Positions 30,132 through 47,200 of a DNA stretch of 64,000 bases are shown here, piece after piece; position 1 is the stretch's first letter, and each line of letters opens with the position of its first letter. Where the stretch lies: assembly GCA_032622095.1 (NCBI GenBank), contig CP136067.1, positions 47,659,549 through 47,723,548 of the forward strand, read 5' to 3'. Below the pieces are notes generated by a model. It searched no databases. It was not told the DNA's origin and saw only the letters and a list, made by a program, of their open reading frames with translations. Made by a program: the position numbers and the translations under genes. The stretch is from Siphonodentalium dalli. Lineage: Eukaryota > Mollusca > Scaphopoda > Gadilida > Siphonodentaliidae.

Positions 30132-33100
30132 AGATACTTACTTTTTATATCTGACTATACAGATACTTACTTTTTATATCGGACTATACAGATACTTACT
30201 TTTTATATCGGACTATACAGATACTTACTTTTTATATGGGACTATACAGATACTTACTTTTTATATGGGACTATACAGATACTTACTTTTTATATCTGAC
30301 TATACAGATACTTACTTTTTATATCTGACTATACAGATACTTACTTTTTATATCGGACTATACAGATACTTACTTTTTATATGGGACTATACAGATACTT
30401 ACTTTTTATATGGGACTATACAGATACTTACTTTTTATATGGGACTATACAGATACTTACTTTTTATATGGGACTATACAGATACTTACTTTTTATATGG
30501 GACTATACAGATACTTACTTTTTATATCTGACTATACAGATACTTACTTTTTATATGGGACTATACAGATACTTACTTTTTATATCGGACTATACAGATA
30601 CTTACTTTTTATATCTGACTATACAGATACTTACTTTTTATATCTGACTATACAGATACTTACTTTTTATATCGGACTATACAGATACTTACTTTTTATA
30701 TCGGACTATACAGATACTTACTTTTTATATCTGACTATACAGATACTTACTTTTTATATCTGACTATACAGATACTTACTTTTTATATCGGACTATACAG
30801 ATACTTACTTTTTATATGGGACTATACAGATACTTACTTTTTATATCGGACTATACAGATACTTACTTTTTATATCGGACTATACAGATACTTACTTTTT
30901 ATATCGGACTATACAGATACTTACTTTTTATATCGGACTATACAGATACTTACTTTTTATATCAGACTATACACTACAGATACTTACTTTTTATATGGGA
31001 CTATACAGATACTTACTTTTTATATCGGACTATACAGATACTTACTTTTTATATCTGACTATACAGATACTTACTTTTTATATCGGACTATACAGATACT
31101 TACTTTTTATATGGGACTATACAGATACTTACTTTTTATATCGGACTATACAGATACTTACTTTTTATATCTGACTATACAGATACTTACTTTTTATATC
31201 GGACTATACAGATACTTACTTTTTATATCGGACTATACAGATACTTACTTTTTATATGGGACTATACAGATACTTACTTTTTATATCGGACTATACAGAT
31301 ACTTACTTTTTATATCTGACTATACAGATACTTACTTTTTATATGGGACTATACAGATACTTACTTTTTATATCGGACTATACAGATACTTACTTTTTAT
31401 ATCGGACTATACAGATACTTACTTTTTATATCGGACTATACAGATACTTACTTTTTATATCGGACTATACAGATACTTACTTTTTATATCTGACTATACA
31501 GATACTTACTTTTTATATGGGACTATACAGATACTTACTTTTTATATCGGACTATACAGATACTTACTTTTTATATCGGACTATACAGATACTTACTTTT
31601 TATATCTGACTATACAGATACTTACTTTTTATATCGGACTATACAGATACTTACTTTTTATATCGGACTATACAGATACTTACTTTTTATATGGGACTAT
31701 AAAGATACTTACTTTTTATATCTGACTATACAGATACTTACTTTTTATATCGGACTATACAGATACTTACTTTTTATATCGGACTATACAGATACTTACT
31801 TTTTATATCGGACTATACAGATACTTACTTTTTATATGGGACTATAAAGATACTTACTTTTTATATCTGACTATACAGATACTTACTTTTTATATCGGAC
31901 TATACAGATACTTACTTTTTATATCGGACTATACAGATACTTACTTTTTATATCGGACTATACAGATACTTACTTTTTATATCGGACTATACAGATACTT
32001 ACTTTTTATATCTGACTATACAGATACTTACTTTTTATATCTGACTATACAGATACTTACTTTTTATATGGGACTATACAGATACTTACTTTTTATATCG
32101 GACTATACAGATACTTACTTTTTATATGGGACTATAAAGATACTTACTTTTTATATCTGACTATACAGATACTTACTTTTTATATGGGACTATACAGATA
32201 CTTACTTTTTATATGGGACTATACAGATACTTACTTTTTATATGGGACTATACAGATACTTACTTTTTATATCAGACTATACAGATACTTACTTTTTATA
32301 TCTGACTATACAGATACTTACTTTTTATATGGGACTATACAGATACTTACTTTTTATATGGGACTATACAGATACTTACTTTTTATATCGGACTATACAG
32401 ATACTTACTTTTTATATGGGACTATACAGATACTTACTTTTTATATCGGACTATACAGATACTTACTTTTTATATGGGACTATACAGATACTTACTTTTT
32501 ATATGGGACTATACAGATACTTACTTTTTATATCGGACTATACAGATACTTACTTTTTATATGGGACTATACAGATACTTACTTTTTATATCGGACTATA
32601 CAGATACTTACTTTTTATATGGGACTATACAGATACTTACTTTTTATATGGGACTATACAGATACTTACTTTTTATATGGGACTATACAGATACTTACTT
32701 TTTATATGGGACTATACAGATACTTACTTTTTATATGGGACTATACAGATACTTACTTTTTATATCTGACTATACAGATACTTACTTTTTATATCAGACT
32801 ATACAGATACTTACTTTTTATATCAGACTATACAGATACTTACTTTTTATATGGGACTATACAGATACTTACTTTTTATATGGGACTATACAGATACTTA
32901 CTTTTTATATCAGACTATACAGATACTTACTTTTTATATCTGACTATACAGATACTTACTTTTTATATCGGACTATACAGATACTTACTTTTTATATCGG
33001 ACTATACAGATACTTACTTTTTATATGGGACTATACAGATACTTACTTTTTATATCAGACTATACAGATACTTACTTTTTATATCTGACTATACAGATAC

Positions 33101-36100
33101 TTACTTTTTATATGGGACTATACAGATACTTACTTTTTATATCGGACTATACAGATACTTACTTTTTATATGGGACTATACAGATACTTACTTTTTATAT
33201 CTGACTATACAGATACTTACTTTTTATATGGGACTATACAGATACTTACTTTTTATATCAGACTATACAGATACTTACTTTTTATATCTGACTATACAGA
33301 TACTTACTTTTTATATGGGACTATACAGATACTTACTTTTTATATCAGACTATACAGATACTTACTTTTTATATCAGACAATACAGATACTTACTTTTTA
33401 TATCGGACTATACAGATACTTACTTTTTATATGGGACTATACAGATACTTACTTTTTATATCTGACTATACAGATACTTACTTTTTATATGGGACTATAC
33501 AGATACTTACTTTTTATATCAGACTATACAGATACTTACTTTTTATATGGGGACTATACAGATACTTACTTTTTATATGGGACTATACAGATACTTACTT
33601 TTTATATCTGACTATACAGATACTTACTTTTTATATGGGACTATACAGATACTTACTTTTTATATGGGACTATACAGATACTTACTTTTTATATCTGACT
33701 ATACAGATACTTACTTTTTATATGGGACTATACAGATACTTACTTTTTATATCTGACTATACAGATACTTACTTTTTATATCTGACTATACAGATACTTA
33801 CTTTTTATATCAGACTATACAGATACTTACTTTTTATATCAGACTATACAGATACTTACTTTTTATATGGGACTATACAGATACTTACTTTTTATATGGG
33901 ACTATACAGATACTTACTTTTTATATCAGACTATACAGATACTTACTTTTTATATCTGACTATACAGATACTTACTTTTTATATCTGACTATACAGATAC
34001 TTACTTTTTATATGGGACTATACAGATACTTACTTTTTATATCAGACTATACAGATACTTACTTTTTATATGGGACTATACAGATACTTACTTTTTATAT
34101 CTGACTATACAGATACTTACTTTTTATATGGGACTATACAGATACTTACTTTTTATATCAGACTATACAGATACTTACTTTTTATATGGGACTATACAGA
34201 TACTTACTTTTTATATGGGACTATACAGATACTTACTTTTTATATCTGACTATACAGATACTTACTTTTTATATCAGGACTATACAGATACTTACTTTTT
34301 ATATCAGACTATACAGATACTTACTTTTTATATGGGACTATACAGATACTTACTTTTTATATGGGACTATACAGATACTTACTTTTTATATGGGACTATA
34401 CAGATACTTACTTTTTATATGGGACTATACAGATACTTACTTTTTATATGGGACTATACAGATACTTACTTTTTATATCTGACTATACAGATACTTACTT
34501 TTTATATCTGACTATACAGATACTTACTTTTTATATCAGACTATACAGATACTTACTTTTTTATATGGGACTATACAGATACTTACTTTTTATATGGGAC
34601 TATACAGATACTTACTTTTTATATGGGACTATACAGATACTTACTTTTTATATGGGACTATACAGATACTTACTTTTTATATGGGACTATACAGATACTT
34701 ACTTTTTATATGGGACTATACAGATACTTACTTTTTATATGGGACTATACAGATACTTACTTTTTATATCTGACTATACAGATACTTACTTTTTATATCT
34801 GACTATACAGATACTTACTTTTTATATCAGACTATACAGATACTTACTTTTTATATCTGACTATACAGATACTTACTTTTTATATCTGACTATACAGATA
34901 CTTACTTTTTATATCAGACTATACAGATACTTACTTTTTATATCTGACTATACAGATACTTACTTTTTATATGGGGACTATACAGATACTTACTTTTTAT
35001 ATGGGACTATACAGATACTTACTTTTTATATCTGACTATACAGATACTTACTTTTTATATCAGGACTATACAGATACTTACTTTTTATATGGGACTATAC
35101 AGATACTTACTTTTTATATGGGACTATACAGATACTTACTTTTTATATGGGACTATACAGATACTTACTTTTTATATGGGACTATACAGATACTTACTTT
35201 TTATATCGGACTATACAGATACTTACTTTTTATATGGGACTATACAGATACTTACTTTTTATATCGGACTATACAGATACTTACTTTTTATATCGGACTA
35301 TACAGATACTTACTTTTTATATGGGACTATACAGATACTTACTTTTTATATCGGACTATACAGATACTTACTTTTTATATCTGACTATACAGATACTTAC
35401 TTTTTATATGGGACTATACAGATACTTACTTTTTATATCGGGACTATACAGATACTTACTTTTTATATCGGACTATACAGATACTTACTTTTTATATCGG
35501 ACTATACAGATACTTACTTTTTATATCGGACTATACAGATACTTACTTTTTATATCGGACTATACAGATACTTACTTTTTATATGGGACTATACAGATAC
35601 TTACTTTTTATATGGGACTATACAGATACTTACTTTTTATATGGGACTATACAGATACTTACTTTTTATATCTGACTATACAGATACTTACTTTTTATAT
35701 CTGACTATACAGATACTTACTTTTTATATGGGACTATACAGATACTTACTTTTTATATGGGACTATACAGATACTTGCTTTTTATATCGGACTATACAGA
35801 TACTTACTTTTTATATCGGACTATACAGATACTTACTTTTTATATCGGACTATACAGATACTTACTTTTTATATCTGACTATACAGATACTTACTTTTTA
35901 TATGGGACTATACAGATACTTACTTTTTATATGGGACTATACAGATACTTACTTTTTATATCGGACTATACAGATACTTACTTTTTATATGGGACTATAC
36001 AGATACTTACTTTTTATATCGGACTATACAGATACTTACTTTTTATATGGGACTATACAGATACTTACTTTTTATATGGGACTATACAGATACTTACTTT

Positions 36101-39100
36101 TTATATCTGACTATACAGATACTTACTTTTTATATCGGACTATACAGATACTTACTTTTTATATCTGACTATACAGATACTTACTTTTTATATGGGACTA
36201 TACAGATACTTACTTTTTATATGGGACTATACAGATACTTACTTTTTATATCTGACTATACAGATACTTACTTTTTATATCGGACTATACAGATACTTAC
36301 TTTTTATATCGGACTATACAGATACTTACTTTTTATATGGGACTATACAGATACTTACTTTTTATATCTGACTATACAGATACTTACTTTTTATATCTGA
36401 CTATACAGATACTTACTTTTTATATCGGACTATACAGATACTTACTTTTTATATCTGACTATACAGATACTTACTTTTTATATCTGACTATACAGATACT
36501 TACTTTTTATATCTGACTATACAGATACTTACTTTTTATATCAGACTATACAGATACTTACTTTTTATATGGGACTATACAGATACTTACTTTTTATATC
36601 TGACTATACAGATACTTACTTTTTATATCGGACTATACAGATACTTACTTTTTATATCTGACTATACAGATACTTACTTTTTATATCTGACTATACAGAT
36701 ACTTACTTTTTATATGGGACTATACAGATACTTACTTTTTATATGGGACTATACAGATACTTACTTTTTATATCGGACTATACAGATACTTACTTTTTAT
36801 ATGGGACTATACAGATACTTACTTTTTATATCAGACTATACAGATACTTACTTTTTATATCGGACTATACAGATACTTACTTTTTATATGGGACTATACA
36901 GATACTTACTTTTTATATCGGACTATACAGATACTTACTTTTTATATCGGACTATACAGATACTTACTTTTTATATGGGACTATACAGATACTTACTTTT
37001 TATATCGGACTATACAGATACTTACTTTTTATATGGGACTATACAGATACTTACTTTTTATATCGGACTATACAGATACTTACTTTTTATATCAGACTAT
37101 ACAGATACTTACTTTTTATATCGGACTATACAGATACTTACTTTTTATATGGGACTATACAGATACTTACTTTTTATATCAGACTATACAGATACTTACT
37201 TTTTATATCAGACTATACAGATACTTACTTTTTATATGGGACTATACAGATACTTACTTTTTATATGGGACTATACAGATACTTACTTTTTATATCTGAC
37301 TATACAGATACTTACTTTTTATATCGGACTATACAGATACTTACTTTTTATATCTGACTATACAGATACTTACTTTTTATATGGGACTATACAGATACTT
37401 ACTTTTTATATGGGACTATACAGATACTTACTTTTTATATCTGACTATACAGATACTTACTTTTTATATCGGACTATACAGATACTTACTTTTTATATCG
37501 GACTATACAGATACTTACTTTTTATATGGGACTATACAGATACTTACTTTTTATATCTGACTATACAGATACTTACTTTTTATATCAGACTATACAGATA
37601 CTTACTTTTTATATCTGACTATACAGATACTTACTTTTTATATCAGACTATACAGATACTTACTTTTTATATCGGACTATACAGATACTTACTTTTTATA
37701 TCTGACTATACAGATACTTACTTTTTATATCTGACTATACAGATACTTACTTTTTATATCTGACTATACAGATACTTACTTTTTATATCAGACTATACAG
37801 ATACTTACTTTTTATATCTGACTATACAGATACTTACTTTTTATATCAGACTATACAGATACTTACTTTTTATATCTGACTATACAGATACTTACTTTTT
37901 ATATCAGACTATACAGATACTTACTTTTTATATCGGACTATACAGATACTTACTTTTTATATCTGACTATACAGATACTTACTTTTTATATCTGACTATA
38001 CAGATACTTACTTTTTTATATGGGACTATACAGATACTTACTTTTTATATCTGACTATACAGATACTTACTTTTTATATCTGACTATACAGATACTTACT
38101 TTTTATATCTGACTATACAGATACTTACTTTTTATATGGGACTATACAGATACTTACTTTTTATATCTGACTATACAGATACTTACTTTTTATATCAGAC
38201 TATACAGATACTTACTTTTTATATCTGACTATACAGATACTTACTTTTTATATCAGACTATACAGATACTTACTTTTTATATCTGACTATACAGATACTT
38301 ACTTTTTATATCAGACTATACAGATACTTACTTTTTATATCGGACTATACAGATACTTACTTTTTATATCTGACTATACAGATACTTACTTTTTATATCT
38401 GACTATACAGATACTTACTTTTTATATGGGACTATACAGATACTTACTTTTTATATGGGACTATACAGATACTTACTTTTTATATGGGACTATACAGATA
38501 CTTACTTTTTATATGGGACTATACAGATACTTACTTTTTATATCTGACTATACAGATACTTACTTTTTATATGGGACTATACAGATACTTACTTTTTATA
38601 TCGGACTATACAGATACTTACTTTTTATATGGGACTATACAGATACTTACTTTTTATATCAGACTATACAGATACTTACTTTTTATATGGGACTATACAG
38701 ATACTTACTTTTTATATCTGACTATACAGATACTTACTTTTTATATCGGACTATACAGATACTTACTTTTTATATCGGACTATACAGATACTTACTTTTT
38801 ATATCTGACTATACAGATACTTACTTTTTATATCTGACTATACAGATACTTACTTTTTATATGGGACTATACAGATACTTACTTTTTATATGGGACTATA
38901 CAGATACTTACTTTTTATATCGGACTATACAGATACTTACTTTTTATATGGGACTATACAGATACTTACTTTTTATATCAGACTATACAGATACTTACTT
39001 TTTATATGGGACTATACAGATACTTACTTTTTATATGGGACTATACAGATACTTACTTTTTATATGGGACTATACAGATACTTACTTTTTATATCGGACT

Positions 39101-42100
39101 ATACAGATACTTACTTTTTATATCGGACTATACAGATACTTACTTTTTATATCAGACTATACAGATACTTACTTTTTATATGGGACTATACAGATACTTA
39201 CTTTTTATATGGGACTATACAGATACTTACTTTTTATATGGGACTATACAGATACTTACTTTTTATATGGGACTATACAGATACTTACTTTTTATATCGG
39301 ACTATACAGATACTTACTTTTTATATCGGACTATACAGATACTTACTTTTTATATGGGACTATACAGATACTTACTTTTTATATCAGACTATACAGATAC
39401 TTACTTTTTATATGGGACTATACAGATACTTACTTTTTATATGGGACTATACAGATACTTACTTTTTATATGGGACTATACAGATACTTACTTTTTATAT
39501 CGGACTATACAGATACTTACTTTTTATATGGGACTATACAGATACTTACTTTTTATATCAGACTATACAGATACTTACTTTTTATATGGGACTATACAGA
39601 TACTTACTTTTTATATGGGACTATACAGATACTTACTTTTTATATGGGACTATACAGATACTTACTTTTTATATCGGACTATACAGATACTTACTTTTTA
39701 TATGGGACTATACAGATACTTACTTTTTATATCAGACTATACAGATACTTACTTTTTATATGGGACTATACAGATACTTACTTTTTATATCAGACTATAC
39801 AGATACTTACTTTTTATATGGGACTATACAGATACTTACTTTTTATATCAGACTATACAGATACTTACTTTTTATATGGGACTATACAGATACTTACTTT
39901 TTATATGGGACTATACAGATACTTACTTTTTATATGGGACTATACAGATACTTACTTTTTATATCTGACTATACAGATACTTACTTTTTATATCGGACTA
40001 TACAGATACTTACTTTTTATATCTGACTATACAGATACTTACTTTTTATATCTGACTATACAGATACTTACTTTTTATATGGGACTATACAGATACTTAC
40101 TTTTTATATGGGACTATACAGATACTTACTTTTTATATCGGACTATACAGATACTTACTTTTTATATGGGACTATACAGATACTTACTTTTTATATCAGA
40201 CTATACAGATACTTACTTTTTATATGGGACTATACAGATACTTACTTTTTATATGGGACTATACAGATACTTACTTTTTATATGGGACTATACAGATACT
40301 TACTTTTTATATCGGACTATACAGATACTTACTTTTTATATGGGACTATACAGATACTTACTTTTTATATCAGACTATACAGATACTTACTTTTTATATG
40401 GGACTATACAGATACTTACTTTTTATATGGGACTATACAGATACTTACTTTTTATATGGGACTATACAGATACTTACTTTTTATATCTGACTATACAGAT
40501 ACTTACTTTTTATATCTGACTATACAGATACTTACTTTTTATATCAGACTATACAGATACTTACTTTTTATATCGGACTATACAGATACTTACTTTTTAT
40601 ATCTGACTATACAGATACTTACTTTTTATATGGGACTATACAGATACTTACTTTTTATATGGGACTATACAGATACTTACTTTTTATATCGGACTATACA
40701 GATACTTACTTTTTATATCGGACTATACAGATACTTACTTTTTATATCTGACTATACAGATACTTACTTTTTATATCTGACTATACAGATACTTACTTTT
40801 TATATCGGACTATACAGATACTTACTTTTTATATCTGACTATACAGATACTTACTTTTTATATCGGACTATACAGATACTTACTTTTTATATCTGACTAT
40901 ACAGATACTTACTTTTTATATCTGACTATACAGATACTTACTTTTTATATCGGACTATACAGATACTTACTTTTTATATCTGACTATACAGATACTTACT
41001 TTTTATATCTGACTATACAGATACTTACTTTTTATATCTGACTATACAGATACTTACTTTTTATATCTGACTATACAGATACTTACTTTTTATATCTGAC
41101 TATACAGATACTTACTTTTTATATCTGACTATACAGATACTTACTTTTTATATCGGACTATACAGATACTTACTTTTTATATCTGACTATACAGATACTT
41201 ACTTTTTATATGGGACTATACAGATACTTACTTTTTATATCTGACTATACAGATACTTACTTTTTATATCTGACTATACAGATACTTACTTTTTATATCT
41301 GACTATACAGATACTTACTTTTTATATCTGACTATACAGATACTTACTTTTTATATCTGACTATACAGATACTTACTTTTTATATCTGACTATACAGATA
41401 CTTACTTTTTATATCGGACTATACAGATACTTACTTTTTATATCTGACTATACAGATACTTACTTTTTATATCTGACTATACAGATACTTACTTTTTATA
41501 TCTGACTATACAGATACTTACTTTTTATATCTGACTATACAGATACTTACTTTTTATATCGGACTATACAGATACTTACTTTTTATATCTGACTATACAG
41601 ATACTTACTTTTTATATGGGACTATACAGATACTTACTTTTTATATCTGACTATACAGATACTTACTTTTTATATGGGACTATACAGATACTTACTTTTT
41701 ATATGGGACTATACAGATACTTACTTTTTATATCTGACTATACAGATACTTACTTTTTATATCGGACTATACAGATACTTACTTTTTATATGGGACTATA
41801 CAGATACTTACTTTTTATATCGGACTATACAGATACTTACTTTTTATATCTGACTATACAGATACTTACTTTTTATATGGGACTATACAGATACTTACTT
41901 TTTATATCTGACTATACAGATACTTACTTTTTATATCAGACTATACAGATACTTACTTTTTATATCGGACTATACAGATACTTACTTTTTATATCTGACT
42001 ATACAGATACTTACTTTTTATATCAGACTATACAGATACTTACTTTTTATATCTGACTATACAGATACTTACTTTTTATATCGGACTATACAGATACTTA

Positions 42101-44299
42101 CTTTTTATATCTGACTATACAGATACTTACTTTTTATATCAGACTATACAGATACTTACTTTTTATATCTGACTATACAGATACTTACTTTTTATATCTG
42201 ACTATACAGATACTTACTTTTTATATCTGACTATACAGATACTTACTTTTTATATCGGACTATACAGATACTTACTTTTTATATGGGACTATACAGATAC
42301 TTACTTTTTATATGGGACTATACAGATACTTACTTTTTATATCGGACTATACAGATACTTACTTTTTATATCTGACTATACAGATACTTACTTTTTATAT
42401 CTGACTATACAGATACTTACTTTTTATATCTGACTATACAGATACTTACTTTTTATATCTGACTATACAGATACTTACTTTTTATATGGGACTATACAGA
42501 TACTTACTTTTTATATCGGACTATACAGATACTTACTTTTTATATGGGACTATACAGATACTTACTTTTTATATGGGACTATACAGATACTTACTTTTTA
42601 TATGGGACTATACAGATACTTACTTTTTATATGGGACTATACAGATACTTACTTTTTATATCGGACTATACAGATACTTACTTTTTATATCGGACTATAC
42701 AGATACTTACTTTTTATATCTGACTATACAGATACTTACTTTTTATATCAGACTATACAGATACTTACTTTTTATATCGGACTATACAGATACTTACTTT
42801 TTATATGGGACTATACAGATACTTACTTTTTATATCGGACTATACAGATACTTACTTTTTATATCTGACTATACAGATACTTACTTTTTATATGGGACTA
42901 TACAGATACTTACTTTTTATATGGGACTATACAGATACTTACTTTTTATATGGGACTATACAGATACTTACTTTTTATATGGGACTATACAGATACTTAC
43001 TTTTTATATCGGACTATACAGATACTTACTTTTTATATGGGACTATACAGATACTTACTTTTTATATCGGACTATACAGATACTTACTTTTTATATGGGA
43101 CTATACAGATACTTACTTTTTATATGGGACTATACAGATACTTACTTTTTATATGGGACTATACAGATACTTACTTTTTATATGGGACTATACAGATACT
43201 TACTTTTTATATCGGACTATACAGATACTTACTTTTTATATGGGACTATACAGATACTTACTTTTTATATGGGACTATACAGATACTTACTTTTTATATC
43301 GGACTATACAGATACTTACTTTTTATATGGGACTATACAGATACTTACTTTTTATATCGGACTATACAGATACTTACTTTTTATATCTGACTATACAGAT
43401 ACTTACTTTTTATATCTGACTATACAGATACTTACTTTTTATATCGGACTATACAGATACTTACTTTTTATATGGGACTATACAGATACTTACTTTTTAT
43501 ATCTGACTATACAGATACTTACTTTTTATATGGGACTATACAGATACTTACTTTTTATATCGGACTATACAGATACTTACTTTTTATATCGGACTATACA
43601 GATACTTACTTTTTATATGGGACTATACAGATACTTACTTTTTATATCTGACTATACAGATACTTACTTTTTATATCGGACTATACAGATACTTACTTTT
43701 TATATGGGACTATACAGATACTTACTTTTTATATCTGACTATACAGATACTTACTTTTTATATGGGACTATACAGATACTTACTTTTTATATGGGACTAT
43801 ACAGATACTTACTTTTTATATCTGACTATACAGATACTTACTTTTTATATGGGACTATACAGATACTTACTTTTTATATGGGACTATACAGATACTTACT
43901 TTTTATATCAGACTATACAGATACTTACTTTTTATATCTGACTATACAGATACTTACTTTTTATATCGGACTATACAGATACTTACTTTTTATATCGGAC
44001 TATTCAGATACTTACTTTTTATATCTGACTATACAGATACTTACTTTTTATATGGGACTATACAGATACTTACTTTTTATATCGGACTATACAGATACTT
44101 ACTTTTTATATCTGACTATACAGATACTTACTTTTTATATGGGACTATACAGATACTTACTTTTTATATCTGACTATACAGATACTTACTTTTTATATCG
44201 GACTATACAGATACTTACTTTTTATATCGGACTATACAGATACTTACTTTTTATATCGGACTATACAGATACTTACTTTTTATATGGGACTATACAGAT

Positions 44300-47200
44300 A
44301 CTTACTTTTTATATGGGACTATACAGATACTTACTTTTTATATCTGACTATACAGATACTTACTTTTTATATCGGACTATACAGATACTTACTTTTTATA
44401 TCGGACTATACAGATACTTACTTTTTATATGGGACTATACAGATACTTACTTTTTATATGGGACTATACAGATACTTACTTTTTATATCTGACTATACAG
44501 ATACTTACTTTTTATATCGGACTATACAGATACTTACTTTTTATATCGGACTATACAGATACTTACTTTTTATATGGGACTATACAGATACTTACTTTTT
44601 ATATGGGACTATACAGATACTTACTTTTTATATCGGACTATACAGATACTTACTTTTTATATGGGACTATACAGATACTTACTTTTTATATCGGACAATA
44701 CAGATACTTACTTTTTATATCGGACTATACAGATACTTACTTTTTATATGGGACTATACAGATACTTACTTTTTATATGGGACTATACAGATACTTACTT
44801 TTTATATCGGACTATACAGATACTTACTTTTTATATGGGACTATACAGATACTTACTTTTTATATGGGACTATACAGATACTTACTTTTTATATCGGACT
44901 ATACAGATACTTACTTTTTATATGGGACTATACAGATACTTACTTTTTATATCTGACTATACAGATACTTACTTTTTATATCGGACTATACAGATACTTA
45001 CTTTTTATATGGGACTATACAGATACTTACTTTTTATATCGGACTATACAGATACTTACTTTTTATATCGGACTATACAGATACTTACTTTTTATATGGG
45101 ACTATACAGATACTTACTTTTTACATGGGACTATACAGATACTTACTTTTTATATCTGACTATACAGATACTTACTTTTTATATCGGACTATACAGATAC
45201 TTACTTTTTATATCTGACTATACAGATACTTACTTTTTATATCTGACTATACAGATACTTACTTTTTATATCGGACTATACAGATACTTACTTTTTATAT
45301 CGGACTATACAGATACTTACTTTTTATATGGGACTATACAGATACTTACTTTTTATATCGGACTATACAGATACTTACTTTTTATATCTGACTATACAGA
45401 TACTTACTTTTTATATCTGACTATACAGATACTTACTTTTTATATCGGACTATACAGATACTTACTTTTTATATGGGACTATACAGATACTTACTTTTTA
45501 TATCTGACTATACAGATACTTACTTTTTATATCAGACTATACAGATACTTACTTTTTATATCGGACTATACAGATACTTACTTTTTATATCGGACTATAC
45601 AGATACTTACTTTTTATATCGGACTATACAGATACTTACTTTTTATATGGGACTATACAGATACTTACTTTTTATATCTGACTATACAGATACTTACTTT
45701 TTATATGGGACTATACAGATACTTACTTTTTATATCTGACTATACAGATACTTACTTTTTATATCTGACTATACAGATACTTACTTTTTATATCTGACTA
45801 TACAGATACTTACTTTTTATATCTGACTATACAGATACTTACTTTTTATATCTGACTATACAGATACTTACTTTTTATATGGGACTATACAGATACTTAC
45901 TTTTTATATCTGACTATACAGATACTTACTTTTTATATCAGACTATACAGATACTTACTTTTTATATCGGACTATACAGATACTTACTTTTTATATCGGA
46001 CTATACAGATACTTACTTTTTATATGGGACTATACAGATACTTACTTTTTATATCTGACTATACAGATACTTACTTTTTATATGGGACTATACAGATACT
46101 TACTTTTTATATCTGACTATACAGATACTTACTTTTTATATCTGACTATACAGATACTTACTTTTTATATCGGACTATACAGATACTTACTTTTTATATG
46201 GGACTATACAGATACTTACTTTTTATATGGGACTATACAGATACTTACTTTTTATATGGGACTTACTTTTTATATCGGACTATACAGATACTTACTTTTT
46301 ATATGGGACTATACAGATACTTACTTTTTATATGGGACTATACAGATACTTACTTTTTATATGGGACTATACAGATACTTACTTTTTATATCGGACTATA
46401 CAGATATTTACTTTTTATATGGGACTATACAGATACTTACTTTTTATATGGGACTATACAGATACTTACTTTTTATATGGGACTATACAGATACTTACTT
46501 TTTATATGGGACTATACAGATACTTACTTTTTATATGGGACTATACAGATACTTACTTTTTATATGGGACTATACAGATACTTACTTTTTATATGGGACT
46601 TACTTTTTATATCGGACTATACAGATACTTACTTTTTATATGGGACTATACAGATACTTACTTTTTATATGGGACTTACTTTTTATATCGGACTATACAG
46701 ATACTTACTTTTTATATGGGACTATACAGATACTTACTTTTTATATGGGACTATACAGATACTTACTTTTTATATGGGACTATACAGATACTTACTTTTT
46801 ATATCGGACTATACAGATATTTACTTTTTATATGGGACTATACAGATACTTACTTTTTATATGGGACTATACAGATACTTACTTTTTATATGGGACTATA
46901 CAGATACTTACTTTTTATATGGGACTATACAGATACTTACTTTTTATATGGGACTATACAGATACTTACTTTTTATATGGGACTATACAGATACTTACTT
47001 TTTATATGGGACTATACAGATACTTACTTTTTATATGGGACTATACAGATACTTACTTTTTATATCGGACTATACAGATACTTACTTTTTATATGGGACT
47101 ATACAGATACTTACTTTTTATATGGGACTATACAGATACTTACTTTTTATATCGGACTATACAGATACTTACTTTTTATATCAGACTATACAGATACTTA

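Larger units (their letters stand above)
29575..30530 (+). repeat. Satellite block duplicated at 59274-60229
   Basis: The order of variable triplets, the 18-bp monomer, the ACTATTCAG variant and both MITE copies match 59274-60229 at a constant offset of 29,699 bp. The match ends on both sides where the triplet order differs (near 29553/59252 and 30555/60254). Confidence 0.8.
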